Positions 36,792-50,810 of a stretch of DNA of 64,000 nt are shown piece by piece. Every line of letters begins with the position of its first letter. Position 1 is the first letter of the stretch. The notes below the pieces were generated by a model that had not been told where the DNA came from, made no database searches, and saw only the letters and a program-made list of their open reading frames with translations. This DNA comes from Cyrtodaria siliqua (lineage: Eukaryota > Mollusca > Bivalvia > Adapedonta > Hiatellidae), in NCBI GenBank assembly GCA_037043455.1, contig JAWPHD010010360.1:30497-94496 (forward strand), read 5' to 3'. The position numbers were made by a program, and so were the translations under genes.

Positions 36792-37210
36792 CATAACAAC
36801 TGCTACTGTTACCAATTGCTCATTTACTAGTAACCAATTAGTGACTTCCCAAGCCTTTAATTAATTATAATGACCAGTGAGGTGTGAAGTCCAAGCCCTC
36901 ACAGCAGACCTGATTAACTCATAAATTATTATCAGGAAAAGGTTCAATTATGTGACCCTGGGCTTGGGTTGACAGCTGGGGTGTCAGTCTTTAAGTTCAC
37001 TCCCTGGGGTGACATCCAGGAGATTGAGTATATAAACTAGGTTTTCTAAACAACAAACTTCAAAACAAGGAGAACTATCAACAAGTAAGTGCACACAATT
37101 GTAACCATATCTATCACAGAAATTTGAATTTTTGTTCTTGTAATTAAATATTCAAATGTAAAGTAATAAAGACTCTGTAAATACGCAAAACCAGCTGCAA
37201 CTGTGTTAAC
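36792..37210 (+). repeat. Promoter-like spacer module S1 in the satellite
   Basis: This 419-bp non-satellite block replaces seven bases of a unit (between acaac and agcctgtg). It carries TATATAAA at 37029-37036, a GTAAGT donor at 37085-37090 and AATAAA at 37165-37170, all on the + strand. It belongs to the same subfamily as S2, with one base difference noticed (gtgcacac versus gtgctcac). Confidence 0.9.
37029..37036 (+). promoter_or_regulatory. TATA-like box in spacer S1
   Basis: TATATAAA lies in a gagtatataaactagg context. About 30 bp downstream is aacaacaaacttc, a possible start region, and 49 bp downstream a perfect GTAAGT donor. This order fits a Pol II promoter with a short first exon. 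In S3-S6 the box is AATATAAA. Function is not shown. Confidence 0.4.
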
Positions 37211-39761
37211 GAGCCTGTGCTTGGGACCAAGGGCAAATAGCAGCAAATCGAGGAAACATGGATGATGGTGACATAGTTTCCTATTTCTTGGTACATGTTT
37301 GTGCTTATGATTATACAACTAGCACTAGCCTGTGCTTGGGACCAGGGGCAAATAAAGGCAAATCAAGAATTGTACATATGGTAGTGACATAGTTTCCTAT
37401 TTCTTGGTACATGTTTGTGCTTGTGATTATACAACTAGCACTAGTCTGTGCTTGGGACCAGGGGCAAATAGCAGCATATCAATGGAACATACCGATGATA
37501 GTGACATTGTTACCTATTTCTTGGTACATGTTTGTGCTTGTGATTATACAACTAGCACTAGCCTGTGCTTGGGACCAGGGGCAAATAGCAGCAAATCAAG
37601 GAAACATACAGATTATAGTGACATTGCCACCTATTTCTTGGTACATGTTTGTGCTTGTGATTATACAACTAGCACTAGCCTGTGCTTGGGACCAGGGGCA
37701 AATAGCAGCAAATCAAGGAAACATACAGATTATAGTGACATTGCCGCCTATTTCTTGGTACATGTTTGTGCTTGTGATTATACAAATAGCACTAGTCTGT
37801 GCTTGGGACCAGGGGCAAATAGCAGCAAATGGATGATGGTGACAGTGCTACCTGTTTCTTGGTACATGTTCGTGCTTGTGATCATACAACTAGCACTAGT
37901 CTGTGCTTGGGACCAGGGGCAAATAGAAGCAAATCAAGGAAACATACCGATGATACTGACATTGCCGCCTATTTCTTGGTACATGTTTGTGCTTGTGATT
38001 ATACCACTAGCACTAGTCTGTGCTTGGGACCAGGGGTAAATAGCAGCATATCAATGGAACATACCAATGATAGTGACAATGTTACCTATATCTTGGTACA
38101 TGTTTGTGCTTGTGATTATACCACTATAGCACTAGCCGGTGCTTGGGACCAGGGGCAAATAGCAGAATATCAATGGAACATACCGATGATAGTGACATTG
38201 TTACCTATTTCTTGGTACATGTTTGTGCTTGTGATTATACAACTAGCACTAGCCTGTGCTTGGGACCAGGGGCAAATAGCAGAATATCAATGGAACATAC
38301 CGATGATAGTGACATTGTTACCTATTTCTTGGTACATGTTTGTGCTTGTGATTATACAACTAGCACTAGCCTGTGCTTGGGACCAGGGGCAAATAGCAGG
38401 ATATCAATGGAACATACCGATGATAGTGACATTGTTACCTATTTCTTGGTACATGTTTGTGCTTGTGATTATACAACTAGCACTAGCCTGTGCTTGGGAC
38501 CAGGGGCAAATAGAAGCAAATCAAGGAAACATACAGATTATAGTGACATTGCCACCTATTTCTTGGTACATGTTTGTGCTTGTGATTATACAAATAGCAC
38601 TAGCCTGTGCTTGGGACCAGGGGCAAATAGAAGCAAATCAAGGAAACATACAGATTATAGTGATATTGCCACCTATTTCTTGGTACATGTTTGTGCTTGT
38701 GATTATACAACTAGCACTAGCCTGTGCTTGGGACCAGGGGCAAATAGCAGCAAATCAAGGAAACATACAGATTATAGTGACATTGCCGCCTATTTCTTGG
38801 TACATGTTTGTGCTTGTGATTATACAAATAGCACTAGTCTGTGCTTGGGACCAGAGGCAAATAGCAGCAAATGGATGATGGTGACAGTGCTACCTATTTC
38901 TAGGTACATGTTTGTGCTTGTGATTACACAACTAGCACTAGTCTGTGCTTGGGACTAGGGGCAAATAGCAACAAATCAAATTACGGATTATAGTGACATT
39001 GCTATGACATTGCTACCTATTTCTTGGTACATGTTTGTGCTTGTGATCATACAACTAGCACTAGCCTGTGCTTGGAACCAGGGGCAAATTGCAGCAACTC
39101 AATGGAAGATATGGATGGTAGTGACATTGCTACCTATTTCTTGGTACATTTTTGTTCTTGTGATTATACAACTAGCACTAGCCTGTGCTTGGGACCAGGG
39201 GCAAATAGAAGCAAATCAATGGAACATACCGATGATAGTGACAATGTTACCTATTTCTTGGTACATGTTTGTGCTTGTGATTATACCACTATAGCACTAG
39301 CCTGTGCTTGGAACCAGGTGCAAATAACAGCATATCAATGGAACATACCGATGATAGTGACAATGTTACCTATATCTTGGTACATGTTTGTGCTTGTGAT
39401 TATACAACTAGCACTAGCCTGTGCTTGGGACCAGGGGCAAATAGCAGCATATCAATGGAACATACCGATGATAGTGACAATGTTACCTATTTCTTGGTAC
39501 ATGTTTGTGCTTGTGATTATACCACTATAGCACTAGCCTGTGATTGGGACCAGGGGCAAATAGCAGGATATCAATGGAACATACCGATTATAGTGACATT
39601 GCTGCCTATTTCTTGGTACATGTTTGTGCTTGTGATTATACAACTAGCACTAGCCTGTGCTTGGGACCAGGGGCAAATAGCAGCAAATCAAGGAAACATA
39701 CAGATTATAGTGACATTGCTACCTGTTTCTTGGTACATGTTTGTGCTTGTGATTATACAAC

Positions 39762-40180
39762 CATAACAACTGCTACTGTTACCAATTGCTCATTTACTAG
39801 TAACCAATTAGTGACTTCCCAAGCCTTTAATTAATTATAATGACCAGTGAGGTGTGAAGTCCAAGCCCTCACAGCAGACCTGATTAACTCATAAATTATT
39901 ATCAGGAAAAGGTTCAATTATGTGACCCTGGGCTTGGGTTGACAGCTGGGGTGTCAGTCTTTAAGTTCACTCCCTGGGGTGACATCCAGGAGATTGAGTA
40001 TATAAACTAGGTTTTCTAAACAACAAACTTCAAAACAAGGAGAACTATCAACAAGTAAGTGCTCACAATTGTAACCATATCTATCACAGAAATTTGAATT
40101 TTTGTTCTTGTAATTAAATATTCAAATGTAAAGTAATAAAGACTCTGTAAATACGCAAAACCAGCTGCAACTGTGTTAAC
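39762..40180 (+). repeat. Spacer module S2
   Basis: The block is 419 bp with junctions identical to S1, keeps TATATAAA and GTAAGT, and lies 2970 bp from S1. S1 and S2 share gttttctaaacaacaaac and gtaaagtaataaagac, which differ in S3-S6. Confidence 0.9.
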
Positions 40181-43100
40181 GAGCCTGTGCTTGGGACCAA
40201 GGGCAAATAGCAGCAAATCGAGGAAACATGGATGATGGTGACATAGTTTCCTATTTCTTGGTACATGTTTGTGCTTATGATTATACAACTAGCACTAGCC
40301 TGTGCTTGGGACCAGGGGCAAATAAAGGCAAATCAAGAATTGTACATATGGTAGTGACATAGTTTCCTATTTCTTGGTACATGTTTGTGCTTGTGATTAT
40401 ACAACTAGCACTAGGCTGTGCTTGGGACCAGGGGCAAATAGCAGCATATCAATGGAACATACCGATGATAGTGACATTGTTACCTATTTCTTGGTACATG
40501 TTTGTGCTTGTGATTATACAACTAGCACTAGCCTGTGCTTGGGACCAGGGGCAAATAGCAGCAAATCAAGGAAACATACAGATTATAGTGACATTGCCAC
40601 CTATTTCTTGGTACATGTTTGTGCTTGTGATTATACAACTAGCACTAGCCTGTGCTTGGGACCAGGGGCAAATAGCAGCAAATCAAGGAAACATACAGAT
40701 TATAGTGACATTGCCGCCTATTTCTTGGTACATGTTTGTGCTTGTGATTATACAAATAGCACTAGTCTGTGCTTGGGACCAGGGGCAAATAGCAGCAAAT
40801 GGATGATGGTGACAGTGCTACCTGTTTCTTGGTACATGTTCGTGCTTGTGATCATACAACTAACACTAGTCTGTGCTTGGGACCAGGGGCAAATAGAAGC
40901 AAATCAAGGAAACATACCGATGATAGTGACATTGCCGCCTATTTCTTGGTACATGTTTGTGCTTGTGATTATACCACTAGCACTAGTCTGTGCTTGGGAC
41001 CAGGGGTAAATAGCAGCATATCAATGGAACATACCAATGATAGTGACAATGTTACCTATATCTTGGTACATGTTTGTGCTTGTGATTATACCACTATAGC
41101 ACTAGCCGGTGCTTGGGACCAGGGGCAAATAGCAGAATATCAATGGAACATACCGATGATAGTGACATTGTTACCTATTTCTTGGTACATGTTTGTGCTT
41201 GTGATTATACAACTAGCACTAGCCTGTGCTTGGGACCAGGGGCAAATAGCAGGATATCAAGGAAACATACAGATTATAGTGATATTGCCACCTATTTCTT
41301 GGTACATGTTTGTGCTTGTGATTATACAACTAGCACTAGCCTGTGCTTGGGACCAGGGGCAAATAGCAGCAAATCAAGGAAACATACAGATTATAGTGAC
41401 ATTGACGCCTATTTCTTGGTACATGTTTGTGCTTGTGATTATACAAATAGCACTAGTCTGTGCTTGGGACCAGAGGCAAATAGCAGCAAATGGATGATGG
41501 TGACAGTGCTACCTATTTCTAGGTACATGTTTGTGCTTGTGATTACACAACTAGCACTAGTCTGTGCTTGGGACTAGGGGCAAATAGCAACAAATCAAAT
41601 TACGGATTATAGTGACATTGCTATGACATTGCTACCTATTTCTTGGTACATGTTTGTGCTTGTGATCATACAACTAGCACTAGCCTGTGCTTGGAACCAG
41701 GGGCAAATTGCAGCAACTCAATGGAACATATGGATGGTAGTGACATTGCTACCTATTTCTTGGTACATGTTTGTTCTTGTGATTATACAACTAGCACTAG
41801 CCTGTGCTTGGGACCAGGGGCAAATAGAAGCAAATCAATGGAACATACCGATGATAGTGACAATGTTACCTATTTCTTGGTACATGTTTGTGCTTGTGAT
41901 TATACCACTATAGCACTAGCCTGTGCTTGGAACCAGGTGCAAATAACAGCATATCAATGGAACATACCGATGATAGTGACAATGTTACCTATATCTTGGT
42001 ACATGTTTGTGCTTGTGATTATACAACTAGCACTAGCCTGTGCTTGGGACCAGGGGCAAATAGCAGCATATCAATGGAACATACCGATGATAGTGACAAT
42101 GTTACCTATTTCTTGGTACATGTTTGTGCTTGTGATTATACCACTATAGCACTAGCCTGTGATTGGGACCAGGGGCAAATAGCAGGATATCAATGGAACA
42201 TACCGATTATAGTGACATTGTATTCTTGGTACATTGTATTGTGCATTGTGATTATACAACTAGCACTAGCCTGTGCTTCGGACCAGGGGCAAATAGCATC
42301 AAATCAAGGCAAACATACAGATTATAGTGACATGCTGCCCTATTTCTTGGTACATGTTAGTGCTTGTGATTATATAACTAGCACTAGCCTGTGCTTGGGA
42401 CCAGTGCAAAATAGCAGCAAATCAAGGAAACATACAGATTATATTGACATTTGCCACCTATTTCTTGTACAATGTTTGTGCTTGTGATTATACAACTAGC
42501 ACTAGCCTGTGCTTGGACACAGGGCAAATAGCAGCAAATCAAGGAAACATACAGATTATTGTGACATTGCCGCCTAGTTCTTGGTACATGTTTGTGCTTG
42601 TGATTATACAAACATCACTAGTCTGTGCTTGGACCAGGGGCAAATTAGCAGCAAATGGATGATGGTGACAGTGCTACCTATTTCTAGGTACATGTTTGTG
42701 CTTGTGATTACACAAGTAGCACTAGTCTGTGCTTGGAACTAGGGGCAAATAACAACAAATCAAATACGGATTATAGTCACATTGCTATGACATTGCTACC
42801 TATTTCTTAGTACATGTTTGTGCTTGTGATTACTACAACCAAGCACTAGCCTGTGCTTGGGACCAGGGGCAAATAGCAGCATATCAATGGAACATACCGA
42901 TGATAGTAACAATGTTACCTATATCTTGGTACATGTTTGCGCTTGTGATTATACAACCCAGCACTAGCCTGTGCTTGGGACCAGGGGCAAATAGCAGCAT
43001 ATCAATGGAACATACCGATGATAGTAACAATGTTACCTATATCTTGGTACATGTTTGTGCTTGTGATTATACAACTAGCACTAGCCTGTGCTTGGGACCA

Positions 43101-43737
43101 GGGGCAAATAGCAGGATATCAATGGAACATACCGATGATAGTGACATTGCCACCTATTTCTTGGTACATGTTTGTGCTTGTGATTATACATCTAGCACTA
43201 GCCTGTGCTTGGGACCAGGGGCAAATAGCAGCAAATCAAGGAAACATACAGATTATAGTGACATTGCCGCCTATTTCTTGGTACATGTTTGTGCTTGTGA
43301 TTATACAACTAGCACTAGCCTGTGCTTGGGACCAAGGGCAAATAGAAGCAAATCAAGGAAACATACAGATTATAGTGACATTGCCACCTATTTCTTGGTA
43401 CATGTTTGTGCTTGTGATTATACAACTAGCACTAGCCTGTGCTTGGGACCAGGGGCAAATAGCAGCAAATCAAGGAAACATACCGATTATAGTGACATTG
43501 CCGCCTATTTCTTGGTACATGTTTGTGCTTGTGATTATACAAATAGCACTAGTCTGTGCTTGGGACCAGGGGCAAATAGCAGCAAATGGATGATGGTGAC
43601 AGTGCTACCTATTTCTAGGTGCATGTTTGTGCTTGTGATTGCACAACTAGCACTAGTCTGTGCTTGGGACTAGGGGCAAATAGCAACAAATCAAATTACG
43701 GATTATAGTGACATTGCTATGACATTGCTACCTTTTT

Positions 43738-46700
43738 TTGGTACATGTTTGTGCTTGTGATCATACAACTAGCACTAGCCTTTGCTTGGAACCAGGGGCA
43801 AATTGCAGCAACTTAATGGAACATATGGATGGTAGTGACATTGCTACCTATTTCTTGGTACATGTTTGTTCTTGTGATTATACAACTAGCACTAGCCTGT
43901 GCTTGGGACCAGGGGCAAATAGAAGCAAATCAAGGAAACATACAGATTATAGTGACATTGCCACCTATTTCTTGGTACATGTTTGTGCTTGTGATTATAC
44001 AACTAGCACTAGCCTGTGCTTGGGACCAGGGGCCAATAGCAGCAAATCAAGGAATCATACAGATTATAGTGACATTGCCGCCTATTTCTTGGTACATGTT
44101 TGTGCTTGTGATTTTACAACTAGCACTAGCCTGTGCTTAGGACCAGGGACAAATAACAACAAATCAATTGAACATATGGATGATAGTGACATTGCCACCT
44201 ATTTCTTGGTACATGTTTGTGTTTGTGATTATACAACTAGCACTAGCCTGTGCTTGGGACCAGGGGCAAATAGCAGCATATCAATGGAACATACCGATGA
44301 TAGTGACACTGTAACCTATTTCTTGGTACATGTTTGTGCTTGTGATTATACAACTAGCACTAGCCTGTGCTTGGGACCAGGGGCAAATAGCAACAAATCA
44401 AGGAAACATACAGATTATAGTGACATTGCCACCTATTTCTTGGTACATGTTTGTGCTTGTGATTATACAACTAGCACTAGCCTGTGCTTGGGACCAGGGG
44501 CAAATAGCAGCAAATCAATGAAACATACAGATTATAGTGACATTGCCGCCTATTTCTTGGTACATGTTTGTGCTTGTGATTATACAACTAGCACTAGCCT
44601 GTGCTTGGAACCAGGGGCAAATAGAAGCAAATCAAGGAAACATACAGATTATAGTGACATTGCCACCAATTTCTTGGTACATGTTTGTGCTTGTGATTAT
44701 ACAACTAGCACTAGCCTGTGCTTGGGACCAGGGGCAAATAGCAGCAAATCAAGGAAACATACAGATTAAAGTGACATTGCCACCTATTTCTTGGTACATG
44801 TTTGTGCTTGTGATTATACAACTAGCACTAGCCTGTGCTTGGGACCAGGGGCAAATAGCAGCAAATCAAGGAAACATACAGATTATAGTGACATTGCCGC
44901 CTATTTCTTGGTACATGTTTGTGCTTGTGATTATACAAATAGCACTAGTCTGTGCTTGGGACCAGAGGCAAATAGCAGCAAATGGATGATGGTGACAGTG
45001 CTACCTATTTCTAGGTACATGTTTGTGCTTGTGAATACACAACTAGCACTAGTCTGTGCTTGGGACTAGGGGCAAATAGCAACAAATCAAATTACGGATT
45101 ATAGTGACATTGCTATGACATTGCTACCTATTTTTGGCAGCAAATCAAGGAAACATACAGATTATAGTGACATTGCCACCTATTTCTTGGTACATGTTTG
45201 TGCTTGTGATCATACAACTAGCACTAGCCTGTGCTTGGAACCAGGGGCAAATTGCAGCAACTTAATGGAACATATGGATGGTAGTGACATTGCTACCTAT
45301 TTCTTGGTACATGTTTGTTCTTGTGATTATACAACTAGCACTAGCCTGTGCTTGGGACCAGGGGCAAATAGAAGCAAATCAAGGAAACATACAGATTATA
45401 GTGACATTGCCACCTATTTCTTGGTACATGTTTGTGCTTGTGATTATACAACTAGTAATAGCCTGTGCTTGGGACCAGGGGCCAATAGCAGCAAATCAAG
45501 GAAACATACAGATTATAGTGACATTGCCGCCTATTTCTTGGTACATGTTTGTGCTTGTGATTTTACAACTAGCACTAGCCTGTGCTTAGGACCAGGGGCA
45601 AATAACAACAAATCAATTGAACATATGGATGATAGTGACATTGCCACCTATTTCTTGGTACATGTTTGTGTTTGTGATTATACAACTAGCACTAGCCTGT
45701 GCTTGGGACCAGGGGCAAATAGCAGCATATCAATGGAACATACCGATGATAGTGACACTGTAACCTATTTCTTGGTACATGTTTGTGCTTGTGATTATAC
45801 AACTAGCACTAGCCTGTGCTTGGGACCAGGGGCAAATAGCAACAAATCGAGGAAACATGGATGATGGTGACATTGTTACCTATTTCTTAGTACATGTTTG
45901 TGCTTGTCATTATACAACTAGCACTAGCCTGTGCTTGGGACCAGGGGCAAATAGAAGCAAATCAAGGAAACATACAGATTATAGTGACATTGCCACCTAT
46001 TTCTTAGTACATGTTTGTGCTTGTCAGTATACAACTAGCACTAGCCTGTGCTTGGGACCAGGGGCAAATAGAAGCAAATCAAGGAAACATACAGATTATA
46101 GTGACATTGCCACCTATTTCTTAGTACATGTTTGTGCTTGTGATTATACCACTAGCACTAGCCTGTGCTTGGGACCAGGGGCAAATAGCAGCATATCAAT
46201 GGAACATACCAATGATAGTGACATTGTTACCTATTTCTTGGTACATGTTTGTGCTTGTGATTATACAACTAGCACTAGCCTGTGCTTGGGGTCAGGGGCA
46301 AATAGCAGCATATCAATGGAACATGCCAATGATAGTGACATTGTTACCTATTTCTTGGTACATGTTTGTGCTTGTGATTATACAACTAGCACTAGCCTGT
46401 GCTTGGGGTCTGGGGCAATTAGCAGCATATCAATGGAACATACCGATGATAGTGACATTGTTACCTATTTCTTGGTACATGTTTGTGCTTGTGAATATAC
46501 AACTAGCACTAGCCTGTGCTTGGGACCAGGGGCAAATAGAAGCAAATCAAGGAAACATACAGATTATAGTGACATTGCCACCTATTTCTTAGTACATGTT
46601 TGTGCTTGTGATTATACAACTAGCACTAGTCTGTGCTTGGGACCAGGGGTAAATAGAAGCAAATCAAGGAAACATACAGATTATAGTGACATTGCCGCCT

Positions 46701-49700
46701 ATTTCTTGGTACATGTTTGTGCTTGTGATTATACAACTAGCACTAGCCTGTGCTTGGGACCAGGGGCAAATAGTAGCAAATCAAGGAAACATACAGATTA
46801 TAGTGACATTGCCACCTATTTCTTGTTACATGTTTGTGCTTGTGATTATACAACTAGCACTAGCCTGTGCTTGGGACCAGGGGCCAATAGCAGCAAATCA
46901 AGGAAACATACAGATTATAGTGACATTGCCGCCTATTTCTTGGTACATGTTTGTGCTTGTGATTTTACAACTAGCACTAGCCTGTGCTTAGGACCAGGGA
47001 CAAATAACAACAAATCAATTGAACATATGGATGATAGTGACATTGCCACCTATTTCTTGGTACATGTTTGTGTTTGTGATTATACAACTAGCACTAGCCT
47101 GTGCTTGGGACCAGGGGCAAATAGCAGCATATCAATGGAACATACCGATGATAGTGACACTGTAACCTATTTCTTGGTACATGTTTGTGCTTGTGATTAT
47201 ACAACTAGCACTAGCCTGTGCTTGGGACCAGGGGCAAATAGCAACAAATCAAGGAAACATACAGATTATAGTGACATTGCCACCTATTTCTTGGTACATG
47301 TTTGTGCTTGTGATTATACAACTAGCACTAGCCTGTGCTTGGGACCAGGGGCAAATAGCAGCAAATCAATGAAACATACAGATTATAGTGACATTGCCGC
47401 CTATTTCTTGGTACATGTTTGTGCTTGTGATTATACAACTAGCACTAGCCTGTGCTTGGAACCAGGGGCAAATAGAAGCAAATCAAGGAAACATACAGAT
47501 TATAGTGACATTGCCACCAATTTCTTGGTACATGTTTGTGCTTGTGATTATACAACTAGCACTAGCCTGTGCTTGGGACCAGGGGCAAATAGCAGCAAAT
47601 CAAGGAAACATACAGATTATAGTGACATTGCCACCTATTTCTTGGTACATGTTTGTGCTTGTGATTATACAACTAGCACTAGCCTGTGCTTGGGACCAGG
47701 GGCAAATAGCAGCAAATCAAGGAAACATACAGATTATAGTGACATTGCCGCCTATTTCTTGGTACATGTTTGTGCTTGTGATTATACAAATAGCACTAGT
47801 CTGTGCTTGGGACCAGAGGCAAATAGCAGCAAATGGATGATGGTGACAGTGCTACCTATTTCTAGGTACATGTTTGTGCTTGTGAATACACAACTAGCAC
47901 TAGTCTGTGCTTGGGACTAGGGGCAAATAGCAACAAATCAAATTACGGATTATAGTGACATTGCTATGACATTGCTACCTATTTTTGGCAGCAAATCAAG
48001 GAAACATACAGATTATAGTGACATTGCCACCTATTTCTTGGTACATGTTTGTGCTTGTGATCATACAACTAGCACTAGCCTGTGCTTGGAACCAGGGGCA
48101 AATTGCAGCAACTTAATGGAACATATGGATGGTAGTGACATTGCTACCTATTTCTTGGTACATGTTTGTTCTTGTGATTATACAACTAGCACTAGCCTGT
48201 GCTTGGGACCAGGGGCAAATAGAAGCAAATCAAGGAAACATACAGATTATAGTGACATTGCCACCTATTTCTTGGTACATGTTTGTGCTTGTGATTATAC
48301 AACTAGCACTAGCCTGTGCTTGGGACCAGGGGCCAATAGCAGCAAATCAAGGAAACATACAGATTATAGTGACATTGCCGCCTATTTCTTGGTACATGTT
48401 TGTGCTTGTGATTATACAACTAGCACTAGCCTGTGCTTAGGACCAGGGGCAAATAACAACAAATCAATTGAACATATGGATGATAGTGACATTGCCACCT
48501 ATTTCTTGGTACATGTTTGTGCTTGTGATTTTACAACTAGCACTAGCCTGTGCTTAGGACCAGGGGCAAATAACAACAAATCAATTGAACATATGGATGA
48601 TAGTGACATTGCCACCTATTTCTTGGTACATGTTTGTGTTTGTGATTATACAACTAGCACTAGCCTGTGCTTGGGACCAGGGGCAAATAGCAGCATATCA
48701 ATGGAACATACCGATGATAGTGACACTGTAACCTATTTCTTGGTACATGTTTGTGCTTGTGATTTACAACTAGCACTAGCCTGTGCTTGGGACCAGGGGC
48801 AAATAGCAACAAATCGAGGAAACATGGATGATGGTGACATTGTTACCTATTTCTTAGTACATGTTTGTGCTTGTCATTATACAACTAGCACTAGCCTGTG
48901 CTTGGGACCAGGGGCAAATAGAAGCAAATCAAGGAAACATACAGATTATAGTGACATTGCCACCTATTTCTTAGTACATGTTTGTGCTTGTCAGTATACA
49001 ACTAGCACTAGCCTGTGCTTGGGACCAGGGGCAAATAGAAGCAAATCAAGGAAACATACAGATTATAGTGACATTGCCACCTATTTCTTAGTACATGTTT
49101 GTGCTTGTGATTATACCACTAGCACTAGCCTGTGCTTGGGACCAGGGGCAAATAGCAGCATATCAATGGAACATACCAATGATAGTGACATTGTTACCTA
49201 TTTCTTGGTACATGTTTGTGCTTGTGATTATACAACTAGCACTAGCCTGTGCTTGGGGTCAGGGGCAAATAGCAGCATATCAATGGAACATGCCAATGAT
49301 AGTGACATTGTTACCTATTTCTTGGTACATGTTTGTGCTTGTGATTATACAACTAGCACTAGCCTGTGCTTGGGGTCTGGGGCAATTAGCAGCATATCAA
49401 TGGAACATACCGATGATAGTGACATTGTTACCTATTTCTTGGTACATGTTTGTGCTTGTGAATATACAACTAGCACTAGCCTGTGCTTGGGACCAGGGGC
49501 AAATAGAAGCAAATCAAGGAAACATACAGATTATAGTGACATTGCCACCTATTTCTTAGTACATGTTTGTGCTTGTGATTATACAACTAGCACTAGTCTG
49601 TGCTTGGGACCAGGGGCAAATAGAAGCAAATCAAGGAAACATACAGATTATAGTGACATTGCCGCCTATTTCTTGGTACATGTTTGTGCTTGTGATTATA

Positions 49701-49921
49701 CAACTAGCACTAGCCTGTGCTTGGGACCAGGGGCAAATAGTAGCAAATCAAGGAAACATACAGATTATAGTGACATTGCCACCTATTTCTTGTTACATGT
49801 TTGTGCTTGTGATTATACAACTAGCACTAGCCTGTGCTTGGGACCAGGGGCAAATAGAAGCAAATCAAGGAAACATACAGATTATAGTAACATTGCCGCC
49901 TATTTCTTGGTACATGTTTGA
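43738..49921. repeat. Spacer-free satellite with 2.85-kb internal duplication
   Basis: The sequence from 45115 recurs at 47966 (offset 2851 bp), including the truncated unit ctatttttggcagcaaatc. The variant accaatttcttgg at about 44665 recurs at 47516. No 419-bp module lies between 40181 and 50391, so this is a second amplification format of the same satellite. Confidence 0.8.
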
Positions 49922-50391
49922 GCTTGTGATTATACAACTAGCACTAGCCTGTGCTTAGGACCAGGGGCAAATAACAACAAATCAATTGAACATATGGATG
50001 ATGGTGACATTGATACCTATTTCTTGGTACATGTTTGTGCTTGTGATTATACAACTGTGCTTGGGACCAGGGGCAAATAGCAGCAAATAGCAGCAAAAAA
50101 AGAAACATACAGATTATAGTGACATTGATACCTATTTCTTGGTACATGTTTGTGCTTGTGATTATACAACTGTGCTTGGGACCAGGGGCAAATAACAGCA
50201 AATCGAGGATCAAACAGATTATAGTGATATTGCTATATATTTCTTGGTACTGGTTTGTGCTTGTGACTATACAACTAGCACTAGCCTGTGCTTGGAACCA
50301 GGGGCAAATAACAGCAAATCAATGGAACATATGGATGATAGTGACATTGCTACCTGTTTTTGGTACATGTTTGTGCTTGTGATTATACAAC

Positions 50392-50810
50392 CATAACAAC
50401 TGCTACTGTTACCAATTGCTCATTTACTAGTAACCAATTATTGACTTCCCAAGCCTTTAATTAATTATAATGACCAGTGAGGTGTGAAGTCCAAGCCCAC
50501 ACAGCAGACCTGATTAACTCATAAATTATTATCAGGAAAAGGTTCAATTATGTGACCCTGGGCTTGGGTTGACAGCTGGGGTGTCAGTCTTCAAGTTCAC
50601 TCCCTGGGGTGACATCCAGGAGATTGAGAATATAAACTAGGTTTCTAAACAAGAAACTTCAAAGCAAGGAGAACTATCAACAAGTAAGTGCACAAAATTG
50701 TAACCATATCTATCACAGAAAATTGAGTTTTTGTTCTTGTAATTAAATATTCAAATGTAAAATTAATAAAGACTCTGTCAATACGCAAAACCAGCTGCAA
50801 CTGTGTTAAT
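50392..50810 (+). repeat. Spacer module S3
   Basis: The block is 419 bp and of the second subfamily: gagaatataaac, gtttctaaacaagaaac, gtaaaattaataaagac, gttaatgagcc. It is 10,630 bp from S2, so intervening spacers were lost or never present. Confidence 0.9.

Larger units (their letters stand above)
36792..39761. repeat. Higher-order repeat block A (2970 bp)
   Basis: It is one spacer plus about 22 satellite units. The next block starts as a close copy: 37046-38150 matches 40016-41120 almost base for base, and 39004 onward matches 41623 onward. The latter is offset by 2619 bp, exactly three units fewer than 2970. Confidence 0.85.
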
